This document shows positions 18,362-27,476 of a stretch of 64,000 bases of DNA, piece by piece. Every line of letters begins with the position of its first letter. Position 1 is the first letter of the stretch. Made by a program: the position numbers and the translations under genes. Source of the DNA: Ensifer sp. USDA 6670 (lineage in GTDB: Bacteria; Pseudomonadota; Alphaproteobacteria; Rhizobiales; Rhizobiaceae); the NCBI GenBank assembly GCA_000421085.1, contig ATWE01000012.1, forward strand, positions 124,001-188,000, in the 5' to 3' direction. Under the pieces are notes generated by a model that worked only from the letters and a program-made list of their open reading frames with translations, was not told where the DNA came from and ran no database searches.

Positions 18362-18655
18362 GAGGGCGGGCTCTCCTCAGCCAGTCGGCCGGCAAATGGG
18401 CCTCTCAGCATTAAAGGGTGACGGACATGCAATAGCAAGATCAAATGACGACAATGGGCTGGGCGACCCGGCGGGTCACATGGATCTCAGAAGGTGTGAG
18501 CCACCGTCGCGCAAGCACGGATAGAGATCGGGGATTTGTCAAAAGCGACAATAATCTTGTGAAAAATCCGATACTAGGGCACAATTTGTGAGTGCGGCGC
18601 TATCTCGACTCCGGCCGTCTTGCGCCGAGAGTTCGTGGGCGAAAGGTCGGCGTCG
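18362..18655. promoter_or_regulatory. divergent intergenic region pcm / nuoJ
   Basis: A 294-base gap that must hold the promoters for pcm (-) and the nuo operon (+). An inverted repeat TTGTC-N6-GACAA lies at 18536-18551 and an AT-richer stretch follows at 18551-18585. No convincing -35/-10 pair, sigma-54 site or FixK box was found. Confidence 0.4.
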
Positions 18656-19156
18656 ATGCATCAGGGGTTCTTTCTTCTGTTCGCTACGGTGTCCGTGGTC
18701 ACAGCCCTGACGCTGGTTCTGGCGCGCAATCCGGTTCACAGCGCATTGGCGCTGATGGCGTGCTTCCTGCAGATTTCCGCAATCTTCGTCATGCTCGGTG
18801 CGCCGCTGCTCGCGGTCATCCAGATCTTCGTCTATGTCGGCGCGATCATGGTCCTGTTCCTGTTCGTGATCATGATGGTCGACGTGCGCGAAGCGGTGCT
18901 GCAGCGCTTCATGCCCGGCGGCAACCTGCCGGCGCTCGCGTTGCTCGCCCTGCTCGGTGCCGAGATGATCGCGCTGGTGCTCTGGAGCGATCGCTTCACC
19001 GCAACGCCGCCCGTTGCCGAGCGCGGCGGCGATGCAATCAGGGATCTCAGCAAGACGCTCTTCTCCGACTATCTCCTGCCGTTCGAAGTTGCCTCGGTCA
19101 TCCTGCTCGCGGCCCTCGTCGGCGCCATCGTGCTGGCGCGGAAGGAACCTGGCTGA
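18656..19156 (+). CDS. nuoJ: NADH-quinone oxidoreductase subunit J
   Basis: A 166-aa membrane protein with about five hydrophobic segments. The third carries the family pattern [22 protein letters not shown]. NuoJ is a membrane-arm subunit next to the quinone end of complex I. The ATG at 18656 is preferred over an upstream TTG at 18620 because AAAGG lies about ten bases before it and the protein then begins with the usual hydrophobic N-terminus. It is the first gene of this nuo operon. Its stop overlaps the nuoK start by one base (TGATG). Confidence 0.93.
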   Translation: MHQGFFLLFATVSVVTALTLVLARNPVHSALALMACFLQISAIFVMLGAPLLAVIQIFVYVGAIMVLFLFVIMMVDVREAVLQRFMPGGNLPALALLALLGAEMIALVLWSDRFTATPPVAERGGDAIRDLSKTLFSDYLLPFEVASVILLAALVGAIVLARKEPG

Positions 19157-19458
19157 TGGTCCCGCTCTGGTGGTCGATCCTGCTTGGAGTGGCCCTGTTC
19201 GTGATCGGAGCGGGGGGCGTCCTGTTGAGGCGCAATATCCTGATCGTGCTGATGTCCCTGGAGCTCCTGCTCAATTCGGTCAACATCAATTTCATCGCCT
19301 TCGCCCAGTACTACGGCGACTTCCGCGGACAGATCTTTGCGATCTTCGTCATCGCGATCACCGCGGCGGAGGTTGCCGTGGCCCTCGGCATATTGGTCGC
19401 GCTGGTGAGGAACAAGTCCACCCTCAAGGTAGACGACGTCACCATAATGAAAGGATAG
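19156..19458 (+). CDS. nuoK: NADH-quinone oxidoreductase subunit K
   Basis: A 100-aa protein, the standard NuoK length, with three transmembrane helices. The two membrane glutamates essential for proton transfer in this subunit are present: E36 in [10 protein letters not shown] and E72 in [10 protein letters not shown]. It homologises with MrpC. It is translationally coupled to nuoJ through a one-base overlap. Confidence 0.96.
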   Translation: MVPLWWSILLGVALFVIGAGGVLLRRNILIVLMSLELLLNSVNINFIAFAQYYGDFRGQIFAIFVIAITAAEVAVALGILVALVRNKSTLKVDDVTIMKG

Positions 19459-19462
19459 CGGC

Positions 19463-20926
19463 TTGGACCCGGTGATATCGACCCGGCCGCTGCTCGCCGT
19501 CGCCGTCGCCGGACTGGCGGCCCTCGCCATTCTCTTTCTCAACAAGCGCGAGAAACTCCGCGACGCGGTTTCGCCGATCGCGGCGGTCGCCATGTTTGCG
19601 ATCGTCGTCTCCATGGCGCCGACGGTGCTGGCCGGCGGCTCCGTCGAACTGCGCCTGTTCGAGATCCTGCCGGGGATCGACTTCGCGTTCCGCGCCGATG
19701 CGCTCGGCATGGTATTCGCCACTGTCTCGTCGCTTCTGTGGATCGTGGCCGCGGTCTATTCCATCGGCTACATGCGTCACTTGCACGAGCATGCGCAGAC
19801 CCGCTTTTTCGCATGCTTCGCCACCAGCCTCGCGGCCGCAGTGGGCGGCGCCTTCGCCGCAAATCTGTTCACGCTGGTTGTCTTCTACGAGGTGCTGAGC
19901 CTCGTCACCTATCCGCTCGTCTACCACCACGAGGACGAAGAAGGATGGCGGGGCAGCCGCAAGTATCTTGTCTATCTGATGGGCGCCTCGAAAAGCGTGC
20001 TCCTCGCTGCCTTGGCGCTCACCTATCACATCGCCGGGTCGCTCGACTTCGTGACGGGCGGGTTGCTGGCCGGCGCCAATGCCTCCGCGACGCTGCTCGC
20101 GGTCGTCTATTTCTGCTATCTTTTCGGCTTCGCAAAGGCGGCGGTGATGCCGATGCATGCCTGGCTACCCGCCGCGATGGTGGCGCCGACGCCGGTCAGC
20201 GCGCTCCTGCATGCCGTGGCGGTCGTCAAGATGGGCGTCTTCTGCGTGCTGCGGGTGATCTTCCATGTTTTTGGCGTCAGCATGGTCGGGGAACTGGGCC
20301 TCGGCATCGCCACGGCCTATCTGGTCTCGTTCACCATCCTGATGGCGTCGGTTTACGCGCTGACGCGGGACGACCTGAAGGCGAGGCTCGCCTACTCGAC
20401 GGTCAGCCAGCTCTCCTACATCGTGTTGGGCGCGGTTCTCCTGTCGCCGCTGGCGATGGTCGGAGGCATCATCCACATCGCGGCGCATGCATTTTCCAAG
20501 ATCACGCTCTTTTTCTGCGCGGGCTCGATCTATTGTGCGTCCGGAAAACGCAACATCAGCGACATGGCGGGCATCGGCCGCAGGCTTCCCTGGACGATGG
20601 GGGCATTCTTCGTCGCGTCGCTAAGCATGATCGGGATCCCGCCCACGGCAGGTTTCGTCAGCAAGTGGTACCTGGCGGAGGGCTCGGTAGAGGCCGGGCA
20701 GATGGCTTTCCTGGCCGTGCTGCTCGCAAGTTCGGTCCTCAACGCCGCCTATTTTCTGCCGGTCAGCTACACCGCCTTTTTCGAGGCGGAGACCAAGGAG
20801 AGCCGGGCGCCGGTCCGCGAAATCCCGCTTGTGGCGATCCCGCTGGTCGCGACCGCGATCCTGTCGGTGCTGATGGGCATCTTTCCCTACTATTTCATCA
20901 CCCTCGCGGACGGAGTGATCCGATGA
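19463..20926 (+). CDS. antiporter-like proton-translocating subunit (NuoM/MrpD family), extra copy
   Basis: A 487-aa polytopic membrane protein of the Mrp/complex I antiporter family with about 14 hydrophobic helices. The channel signature residues are present: Glu in VVFYEVLSLVTYPLV, Lys in GFAKAAVMPMHAWLP, and the discontinuous-helix region YSTVSQLSYIVLGA. It starts at TTG 19463, with AAGGA eight bases upstream. It occupies the place of nuoL in a normal nuo operon but lacks NuoL's long C-terminal amphipathic helix, so it is closer to NuoM/MrpD. With the next two genes it forms a module not found in the canonical 14-gene operon. The stop overlaps the next start (ATGA). Confidence 0.82.
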   Translation: MDPVISTRPLLAVAVAGLAALAILFLNKREKLRDAVSPIAAVAMFAIVVSMAPTVLAGGSVELRLFEILPGIDFAFRADALGMVFATVSSLLWIVAAVYSIGYMRHLHEHAQTRFFACFATSLAAAVGGAFAANLFTLVVFYEVLSLVTYPLVYHHEDEEGWRGSRKYLVYLMGASKSVLLAALALTYHIAGSLDFVTGGLLAGANASATLLAVVYFCYLFGFAKAAVMPMHAWLPAAMVAPTPVSALLHAVAVVKMGVFCVLRVIFHVFGVSMVGELGLGIATAYLVSFTILMASVYALTRDDLKARLAYSTVSQLSYIVLGAVLLSPLAMVGGIIHIAAHAFSKITLFFCAGSIYCASGKRNISDMAGIGRRLPWTMGAFFVASLSMIGIPPTAGFVSKWYLAEGSVEAGQMAFLAVLLASSVLNAAYFLPVSYTAFFEAETKESRAPVREIPLVAIPLVATAILSVLMGIFPYYFITLADGVIR

Positions 20927-21177
20927 TCAAGCCTGTCGTCGATTTCTTTGGTGAGGCGCAATATGCGAGGTTGCGCCGGCGGCTGTTCTATCTGGTGCTC
21001 GTGCTGATCGTCGCCGCCGATTTCCTGGTTTCCCGCGACCATACCGAATATCTGTGGGAGCGACTGCCGGGCTGGTCGGCGGCCTACGGCTTCGGTTCCT
21101 GCGTGCTGCTCATCTTCGTTTCCAAGTTTCTCGGCCATCGCGCCGGGCTGATGCGGCGCGAGGATTATTATGACTGA
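20923..21177 (+). CDS. small two-helix membrane protein of the antiporter module
   Basis: An 84-aa protein. It has a hydrophobic helix at about 21-36, a polar loop with DHTEYLWERLPGW, a second helix at about 55-72 and a charged tail MRREDYYD. It overlaps the preceding antiporter gene by four bases (ATGA) and the following one by eight, so it is certainly co-translated with them. I do not recognise it as a standard complex I subunit. By position it may assemble between the two antiporter-like proteins. It is easily missed because a longer shadow frame of 479 codons runs through the same frame upstream. Confidence 0.8.
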   Translation: MIKPVVDFFGEAQYARLRRRLFYLVLVLIVAADFLVSRDHTEYLWERLPGWSAAYGFGSCVLLIFVSKFLGHRAGLMRREDYYD

Positions 21178-22930
21178 TTTCGTCCACCCGGCGCTCATCT
21201 TCATTTTAGGCGCTCTGCCGATCCCATTCTTCACGGGACCGGTGCGTAAAGCCTATCTCCTGCTGATCCCGGTACTGGCGGTCGTCGCCGTCATGGCGAT
21301 AGAGCCCGGAAGTTATGGCCAGACGCAGTTCCTCGGCCAGGACATTCTGATCGCGAAGGTCGACAGGCTCAGCATCGTTTTCGCTACCGTCTTCACCATC
21401 ATGGCGCTGATCGGCACGGTCTATGCATTGCACCTGTCCGACGCCGGCCAGCATGTGGCCGCCTTCGTCTATGTCGGCAGCGCGCTCGGGGTGGTGTTCG
21501 CAGGCGACTACCTGACCCTCTACCTGTTCTGGGAGGGCATGGCATTCGCATCGGCTTATCTGGTCTTCGCTCAGGGAGGTGGACAGGCGATCCGCGCTGC
21601 TTTTCGGTATCTCATGGTCCACGTCACCGGCGGCGTCGTCCTGCTCGGCGGAATTCTGCTCCATGGGGCAGCCGCAGGCTCGCTGCTCTTCGGTCCGGTC
21701 GAGGGCGCCTTGGACGCGGGTACCTACCTCATTCTTGCCGGTTTCCTGCTCAACGCGGCGGTGCCCCCGCTCAATGCCTGGCTGACCGATGCCTACCCGG
21801 AGGCGACCGTCACCGGCGCGGTATTCATGAGCGCCTTCACGACCAAGACCGCTGTCTACGTACTGGCGCGAGCGTTTCCGGGTATCGAACTTCTGGTCTG
21901 GCTCGGCACGGTGATGGCGCTCTATGGCGTCATTTATGCAGTACTGGAAAACGACTGCCGCCGCCTTCTTGCCTATCATATCGTCAGCCAGGTGGGCTAC
22001 ATGGTCGCGGGCATCGGCATCGGCACCGAGCTGGCGATGAACGGAGCCACCAGTCACGCCTTCGCGCACATCCTTTACAAGGGGCTCCTGTTCATGGGTG
22101 CCGGGGCGGTGATCTACGTCACCGGCCGGCGCAAGCTCACCGAGCTCGGCGGGCTCTACAAGGCAATGCCGCTCACGGTAGCGCTCTATATGATCGGCGC
22201 CTTTGCGATCTCGGCATTTCCGTTCTTCTCGGGTTTTGTCAGCAAATCGATGGTGGTGGCCGCAGCAGGGCAGGATCACCGCGCGCTGGTGATGCTGGCG
22301 CTGACGATGGCGTCGTCCGGGACGTTCCTGCACACCGGACTCAAGCTCCCCTATTACATGTTTTTCGGTACCGACCGGGGACTGCAGGCACGGGAGCCGC
22401 CCGGCAACATGCTGGTCGCGATGGGTATGGCGGCGGCGCTCTGCATTGCCATCGGCGTGTTCCCCGGACCGCTCTACGCGCTCCTGCCCTATTCAGTCGA
22501 TTTCGAGCCCTATACCGGCGTCCACGTGACCGAGAGCCTCGGGATCCTGATGTTCACGGCTTTGGGCTTTGTAATCTTCCTTCGGGCGCTCGACCCCGAA
22601 AACACGATCAGTCTCGACACCGACTGGTTCTACCGCAAGGGCGCCCGCGCCTTCATGTGGTTCGCAGGAAGACCGTTGGCGCGCTATGAGCAGGCGGTCA
22701 GCGACGTGTCGGAGACCGCGGTGCTGCCCTTCCTGCACGGCTCGGCGCGCACGGGGATGCGGCTTGATCTCAATGGCGTGGATCGCGTCGTGAATGGTGT
22801 CGCCCGATCGATCCTCGACGGCGGCGGCGTATTGCGACGCATGCAGACCGGGGTCGTCACACATTACGTGCTGGCGATGATCGCCGGTCTGATCGCGGCC
22901 ATCCTCGTCTTCGCGGTGGTGTGGAGGTAG
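21170..22930 (+). CDS. NuoL/MrpD-like antiporter subunit with C-terminal amphipathic extension
   Basis: A 586-aa polytopic protein. The antiporter core has Glu in LYLFWEGMAFASAYLV, but the usual Lys of the TM7 motif is not at its expected place (FLLNAAVPPLNAWL). The core continues with TTKTAVYVLARAF and YHIVSQVGYMVAGIG. After residue ~460 comes a long C-terminal part, DTDWFYRKGARAFMWF through an amphipathic stretch to a last membrane helix after RRMQTGVVTHYV. This matches the lateral helix and terminal anchor of NuoL, so it is the best candidate for the NuoL slot here. Upstream of it is an extra antiporter subunit, giving four antiporter-like proteins in the operon. Confidence 0.8.
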   Translation: MTDFVHPALIFILGALPIPFFTGPVRKAYLLLIPVLAVVAVMAIEPGSYGQTQFLGQDILIAKVDRLSIVFATVFTIMALIGTVYALHLSDAGQHVAAFVYVGSALGVVFAGDYLTLYLFWEGMAFASAYLVFAQGGGQAIRAAFRYLMVHVTGGVVLLGGILLHGAAAGSLLFGPVEGALDAGTYLILAGFLLNAAVPPLNAWLTDAYPEATVTGAVFMSAFTTKTAVYVLARAFPGIELLVWLGTVMALYGVIYAVLENDCRRLLAYHIVSQVGYMVAGIGIGTELAMNGATSHAFAHILYKGLLFMGAGAVIYVTGRRKLTELGGLYKAMPLTVALYMIGAFAISAFPFFSGFVSKSMVVAAAGQDHRALVMLALTMASSGTFLHTGLKLPYYMFFGTDRGLQAREPPGNMLVAMGMAAALCIAIGVFPGPLYALLPYSVDFEPYTGVHVTESLGILMFTALGFVIFLRALDPENTISLDTDWFYRKGARAFMWFAGRPLARYEQAVSDVSETAVLPFLHGSARTGMRLDLNGVDRVVNGVARSILDGGGVLRRMQTGVVTHYVLAMIAGLIAAILVFAVVWR

Positions 22931-22936
22931 GCAACT

Positions 22937-24412
22937 ATGTCGATCCCGCTGCTGAGCCTCATCGTCTTCGTGCCCATCGCCGGAGCGGCCGTTCTGATGT
23001 TCATGCGCAGCGACGATGCGGTGCGGTGGACGGCGCTCGGTTTCGGCATCGTCGATCTCGCTCTCTGCATCGTGATGCTGGCCGGGTTCGACACGACGAC
23101 CCACGAAATGCAGTTCACCGAGAAGTATCCCTGGGTGCCCGCGCTCGGGATCACCTACGCGCTCGGCGTCGACGGCATCAGCGCGCTCTTCCTGTTCCTG
23201 ACGGCGCTGTTGAGCTTGATCTCCGTGCTCGCTTCCTGGGTGGCGATCGACCGCAAGGTGAAGGAGTTCATGGTCAGCCTGCTGGTCATGCAGGCGCTGA
23301 TGCTCGGTGTCTTCTGCGCGCTCGACCTGTTCCTGTTCTACGTCTTCTGGGAGGCGATGCTGATTCCGATGTATCTGATCATCGGCGTCTGGGGCGGCGA
23401 GGGCCGGGTTTATGCTGCGTTCAAGTTCTTCCTCTACACGCTGGCCGGCAGCATCCTCTTCCTGATCGGCGTTATCGTGCTCTATTTCCAGGGCGGCGAG
23501 ACCTTCGACATACTCGCCCTGACGGCGCAGGATCTGCCCTTCGGCGTCCAGTCCTGGCTGTTCTTCGCCTTCCTGGTGGCCTTCGCTGTCAAGGTGCCGA
23601 TGGTGCCCGTGCACACCTGGCTGCCGGACGCCCATGTGCAGGCGCCGACGGCAGGCAGCATCATTCTCGCCGGCGTGCTCCTGAAGATGGGTGCTTACGG
23701 ATTCCTGCGCTTCTCGCTGCCGATGCTGCCGGAAGCATCGCTCTATTATTCGACGCTTATGCTCGTCCTTTCGGCTCTTGCGATCGTTTATGGCGGCTTG
23801 CTGGCCTTGGCTCAGGACGACCTGAAAAAGCTGGTGGCCTATTCCAGCATCAGTCATATGGGATTTGTGACGCTCGGGATTTTCGCGCTGAATCTGCGCG
23901 GGCTCGAGGGCGGCATCCTGCAGATGTTCAACCACGGGATAACGACGGGCGCATTGTTCCTGTTCGTGGGCCTGATCTACGAGCGCACGCATACGCGCAG
24001 CATCGCGAACTACGGCGGGCTGATGAAGGCGGCGCCTGTCTATACCGCTTTTCTTGCGCTCTTCACCCTGTCTTCGATGGCGCTGCCGGGGACGAACGCT
24101 TTCGTCGGCGAACTGCTGGTGCTGTCCGGCGGGTTTGCGGCAAACCTCGCCGCGGGCGCCGCGGCCGTAGCGGGTGCGTTGCTGAGTGCCGCCTACCTGC
24201 TCGGCATGTACGGGAAAGTGGCGCTTGGTCCGGCGAGTGTGAGTGCCAAGTATAAGATACACGACGTGAACGGCCGCGAGATGGCTGCCATCCTGCCGCT
24301 CGCCGTATTCGTGCTCTGGGTCGGGCTCTATCCGCGACCGTTCCTCGGGATCATCGATGCCTCGGTGCGAAATCTGCTGGTGCAGGTACACGGCGAAGGG
24401 AGCGGTCAATGA
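22937..24412 (+). CDS. nuoM: NADH-quinone oxidoreductase subunit M
   Basis: A 491-aa antiporter-like subunit with the NuoM pattern: Glu in LFYVFWEAMLIPMYLIIG, Trp-Gly-Gly-Glu motif, Lys in AVKVPMVPVHTWLPDAHVQAPT and YSSISHMGFVTLG. About 14 transmembrane helices are seen. It forms one of the proton channels of the membrane arm. A strong GGAGGTAG ribosome-binding site overlaps the previous stop. The stop overlaps the nuoN start (ATGA). Confidence 0.95.
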   Translation: MSIPLLSLIVFVPIAGAAVLMFMRSDDAVRWTALGFGIVDLALCIVMLAGFDTTTHEMQFTEKYPWVPALGITYALGVDGISALFLFLTALLSLISVLASWVAIDRKVKEFMVSLLVMQALMLGVFCALDLFLFYVFWEAMLIPMYLIIGVWGGEGRVYAAFKFFLYTLAGSILFLIGVIVLYFQGGETFDILALTAQDLPFGVQSWLFFAFLVAFAVKVPMVPVHTWLPDAHVQAPTAGSIILAGVLLKMGAYGFLRFSLPMLPEASLYYSTLMLVLSALAIVYGGLLALAQDDLKKLVAYSSISHMGFVTLGIFALNLRGLEGGILQMFNHGITTGALFLFVGLIYERTHTRSIANYGGLMKAAPVYTAFLALFTLSSMALPGTNAFVGELLVLSGGFAANLAAGAAAVAGALLSAAYLLGMYGKVALGPASVSAKYKIHDVNGREMAAILPLAVFVLWVGLYPRPFLGIIDASVRNLLVQVHGEGSGQ

Positions 24413-25848
24413 CTGCTGCAGCGCTTCTCCAATGGGTCCTGGCGAGCATCCCCGAGATCATCGTGGTCATCGGTGCCTGCATCCTGCTGCTTGTTGGAGA
24501 GCTTGTGCGCAAGGGACGGGACGAACTGCTCCTGTGGGCCTCGGTCGCGACCGTGCTTCTCGCCGCGGTGGCCACGCTCATGCTGGCGGGCGAGATGCGC
24601 CCGGCCTATTCGGGCATGTTCGTTTCCGACCGCTTTGCCGTCTTTTTCAAGTTGGTGTTTTATCTGGCGACTGTCCTGACCTTCCTCCTGTCGCGGAAAT
24701 ACGCCGAGATAGAAGGCATCGGCAGGAGCGAATATTATGCACTGCTGCTCTTCGCCCTTGTGGGAATGATGATCATGGCCTCGGGGATCGATCTCCTGTC
24801 GATCTATGTGGGTCTCGAGCTGATGGTGCTCTGCACCTATGTGCTGACAGGCTTCCTGCGCAAAGAGCGGCGGTCGAACGAGGCGGCGTTGAAATATGTG
24901 ATCCTCGGCGCGGTCTCGACAGCAATTTTCCTTTATGGCGTCTCGCTCATCTACGGGCTCACCGGTACGACCCAACTGGACCGGATGGCTGAGGCGGTGA
25001 GCGGCGGCCCGCTCGATCCCGCCCTGCTGCTGGCGGTCGTTTTCATCGTCGCGGGGCTCGTCTTCAAGATCGGCGCCGTGCCGTTCCATATGTGGGTGCC
25101 GGACGTCTATGAAGGCGCACCGACGACGATCACTGCCTTCATGTCGGTCGCGCCCAAGGCGGCGGGATTCGCGGTGATCCTCCGGGTGTTCCTCAATCCG
25201 CTTGTCGAAGCCTCGAACGCCTGGATCATCGTCGCGGCCATTGCGGTGGCAACGATGGCGCTCGGCAGTTTCGTGGCGCTGGTGCAGGATAATTTCAAGC
25301 GTCTGCTCGCCTATTCCAGCATCGCCCATGCCGGCTTCGCTATTTTCGGTGTGGTGGCAGGCGGCCAGGACGGGACCGCCAGTGTGATGCTTTATCTGCT
25401 CATCTACACTTTCATGAATCTCGGCACTTTCGGCGCCGTGATCATGATGCGCAACGGCGATTTTTCCGGCGAAGTCATCGAAGATTATGCGGGTTTAGCC
25501 AAGTTCCATCCGGGGCTCGCGCTTCTGATGCTCCTCTATCTCTTCTCGCTTGCCGGAATCCCGCCGACGGCCGGTTTCTTCGCCAAGTTCTATGTGCTGG
25601 TTGCGCTGGTGGAGCGCGGTTTCGTCGCGCTGGCGGTGATCGCAGTTCTGCTCAGCGTCGTCGCCGCCTATTTCTACATCCGCATCGTGATGGTTATCTA
25701 CATGCGCGAGCCGGAAAGGGCGTTCGAACCTGCGCTGACGCCGCTCGTGCGCGCCACGCTCGCCTTCACCGCCGCCGGTACCATCGGCATCGGCCTGTTT
25801 CCGGCGTGGTTCCTGAGGCTTGCTCAACAGTCGGCTTTCGGGGGTTAG
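24409..25848 (+). CDS. nuoN: NADH-quinone oxidoreductase subunit N
   Basis: A 479-aa antiporter-like subunit with the NuoN pattern: LSIYVGLELMVLCTYVLTG, Lys in LVFKIGAVPFHMWVPDVYEGAPT and YSSIAHAGFAIFG. It is the channel nearest the quinone module in complex I. It is coupled to nuoM by a four-base overlap. In canonical operons nuoN is last; here it is followed by a 210-base gap and then nuoA-G, so the operon order is permuted. Confidence 0.95.
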   Translation: MTAAALLQWVLASIPEIIVVIGACILLLVGELVRKGRDELLLWASVATVLLAAVATLMLAGEMRPAYSGMFVSDRFAVFFKLVFYLATVLTFLLSRKYAEIEGIGRSEYYALLLFALVGMMIMASGIDLLSIYVGLELMVLCTYVLTGFLRKERRSNEAALKYVILGAVSTAIFLYGVSLIYGLTGTTQLDRMAEAVSGGPLDPALLLAVVFIVAGLVFKIGAVPFHMWVPDVYEGAPTTITAFMSVAPKAAGFAVILRVFLNPLVEASNAWIIVAAIAVATMALGSFVALVQDNFKRLLAYSSIAHAGFAIFGVVAGGQDGTASVMLYLLIYTFMNLGTFGAVIMMRNGDFSGEVIEDYAGLAKFHPGLALLMLLYLFSLAGIPPTAGFFAKFYVLVALVERGFVALAVIAVLLSVVAAYFYIRIVMVIYMREPERAFEPALTPLVRATLAFTAAGTIGIGLFPAWFLRLAQQSAFGG

Positions 25849-26058
25849 CGGGTCTTCGCTGCTGTATTGTCGATTGCCCCAGGCAGCCAATTCGGATCAG
25901 ATATTACTAATCAATTGGATTTGCATTGATCCGCCCGACGGCATAGACTCGCCTTGGAGAAACGGGATTGCCCAGGCGCCTATTGAGGCGCCGGCATTCC
26001 CGGTACCGAAGGGGTCGATCGCGGCCGAGAAAGCCGCTGGTTGGCCAAGGCCAACGCT
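25849..26058 (+). promoter_or_regulatory. 210-bp gap between nuoN and nuoA
   Basis: This is the only sizeable break inside the nuo run. It is AT-richer in the middle and holds the inverted repeat ATCAAT-N9-ATTGAT at 25910-25930, inside a wider GGATCA/TGATCC pair (25894-25899 and 25927-25932). It may carry a second promoter for the peripheral-arm genes. The repeat has the opposite polarity to a FixK/FNR box. Confidence 0.35.
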
Positions 26059-26424
26059 ATGACGGCAATGGAGTTCCTGCCGGTTCTGTTCATGGTTACC
26101 GGGATAGTCCTGGTGGCAACGGCGACGCTTTTCGTCTCCTCGCTGCTGCGTCCGTCCAATCCCTATCCCGAGAAGAACGCCCCTTATGAATGCGGTATGG
26201 AAGCGGCCGGCGAGGCCGCAGGCGGTCGCTTCCGGGTTCCGTTCTTTATCCTCGCTATCCTCCTCGTGGTCTTCGATGTCGAAGCGATGTTCCTCTTTCC
26301 CTGGGCGGTCGTCCTGAAGGAGATAGGCATCGTCGGCTACATCGAGATGTTCGTGTTCATGTTGCTGCTACTTGTGGGCTTCGCCTATGCCTGGCTGAAG
26401 GGGGCGCTGGAATGGCAGGAGTAA
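26059..26424 (+). CDS. nuoA: NADH-quinone oxidoreductase subunit A
   Basis: A 121-aa protein with three transmembrane helices and the NuoA signatures [12 protein letters not shown] and FVPFFILA-like [27 protein letters not shown]. NuoA packs against NuoH at the quinone chamber. The ATG at 26059 is preferred over the upstream TTG at 26041; ATG 26068 is a further option. The 3' end overlaps nuoB by 13 bases. Confidence 0.94.
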   Translation: MTAMEFLPVLFMVTGIVLVATATLFVSSLLRPSNPYPEKNAPYECGMEAAGEAAGGRFRVPFFILAILLVVFDVEAMFLFPWAVVLKEIGIVGYIEMFVFMLLLLVGFAYAWLKGALEWQE

Positions 26425-26915
26425 ACGACGCGATCCGCGACAGCGTACTCTTCACCACGGCCGACAGCATCATCAGTTGGAGCCGGAGGTCGGCCTTGTG
26501 GCCCGAAACCTTCGGCATTGCCTGCTGCGCCATCGAAATGATCTCGGCCGGCTGCGCGCGCTACGACCTCGACCGGTTCGGCGTGGTGTTCCGGCCTTCT
26601 CCGCGGCAGTCCGATGTGATGATCATCGCCGGCACTGTCACGCGGAAATTCGCGCCCGTGGTGCGGCGGCTTTACGACCAGATGCCGGAACCGCGCTGGG
26701 TGATTGCGATGGGGACCTGCGCGATTTCGGGCGGAGTCTACAACACCTATGCAGTGGTGCAGGGGTCGGAAACCTTCGTCCCCGTCGACGTCCATGTGCC
26801 CGGTTGTCCGCCGAGGCCGGAGGCGCTGATGCACGGCTTTCTCCTGCTTCAGGAGAAGATCAAGAGGTCGCGCGCACTCACCGGGACGCCCCTGGAGCGG
26901 GTTGCAGCGTCATGA
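26412..26915 (+). CDS. nuoB: NADH-quinone oxidoreductase subunit B
   Basis: A 167-aa peripheral-arm subunit that holds the terminal [4Fe-4S] cluster N2, the direct electron donor to quinone. The ligand pattern is complete: adjacent cysteines in GIACCAIEM, Cys in MGTCAISGG and Cys in [10 protein letters not shown]. Its N-terminus is shorter than in many homologues. It overlaps nuoA by 13 bases and nuoC by four (ATGA). Confidence 0.96.
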   Translation: MAGVNDAIRDSVLFTTADSIISWSRRSALWPETFGIACCAIEMISAGCARYDLDRFGVVFRPSPRQSDVMIIAGTVTRKFAPVVRRLYDQMPEPRWVIAMGTCAISGGVYNTYAVVQGSETFVPVDVHVPGCPPRPEALMHGFLLLQEKIKRSRALTGTPLERVAAS

Positions 26916-27460
26916 CCGGGGAGCGGCCTGTCGATCTCGCGGCGATCATTGAGAGCTTCGCGGGAGCAGTCGAGAATCTTGGCGCTGCGCATGGTATCTG
27001 CGCCTTTGCCGTCCCACCGGAGCAGATCGTCGACTTCTGTCGATTCCTGAAAGAACACCCGGCGCTTGAGTTCAATTTCCTTTCGGACATATGCGGCGTC
27101 GATCACCACCCCGAAACGCCGCGTTTTGAGACGGTTTACCACCTCTATTCGCTGAAGAACAAATGGCGCGTGCGCATCAAGTGCCGGCTCGGCGACCCAC
27201 CGCATATTCCCTCTGTCACGGGAGTCTGGCGAACCGCCAACTGGCATGAGCGCGAGGCCTGGGACATGTACGGCATCCGCTTCGAGGGGCATCCGGATCT
27301 GCGCCGCATCTACATGTGGGAAGGCTTCGAGGGCTTTCCGCAACGGAAGGATTTCCCCTTGAGGGGCTACAAGGACAAGCTGAACCCCTTCGGTGCCGAG
27401 GGTCCGCCGCCGACGCAGGCAGACCTCGCCACTAGAGATATACCGCAAGGAGGCCGTTAG
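26912..27460 (+). CDS. nuoC: NADH-quinone oxidoreductase subunit C
   Basis: A 182-aa 30-kDa-type subunit with the family signature [23 protein letters not shown] split around the Asp-Met-Tyr-Gly core, followed by FPLRGY near the C-terminus. It carries no redox centre and joins NuoD and NuoB in the quinone module. It begins at the ATG overlapping the nuoB stop. Confidence 0.95.
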   Translation: MTGERPVDLAAIIESFAGAVENLGAAHGICAFAVPPEQIVDFCRFLKEHPALEFNFLSDICGVDHHPETPRFETVYHLYSLKNKWRVRIKCRLGDPPHIPSVTGVWRTANWHEREAWDMYGIRFEGHPDLRRIYMWEGFEGFPQRKDFPLRGYKDKLNPFGAEGPPPTQADLATRDIPQGGR

Positions 27461-27476
27461 ACGCCGGAGAGTTGAG

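Noticed and set aside
19738-21177. 479-codon frame ending at 21177
   Set aside because: Only the last 84 codons, from the ATG at 20923, are a plausible protein; the rest is an Arg-rich shadow of the antiporter gene.
22493-24409. 638-codon minus-strand frame rich in His, Glu and Arg
   Set aside because: It is antisense to nuoM and its neighbour; the odd composition is what membrane-protein codons give in reverse.
25910-25930. FixK/FNR-type box upstream of nuoA
   Set aside because: The repeat is ATCAAT-N9-ATTGAT, the inverse polarity and wrong spacing for TTGAT-N4-ATCAA.
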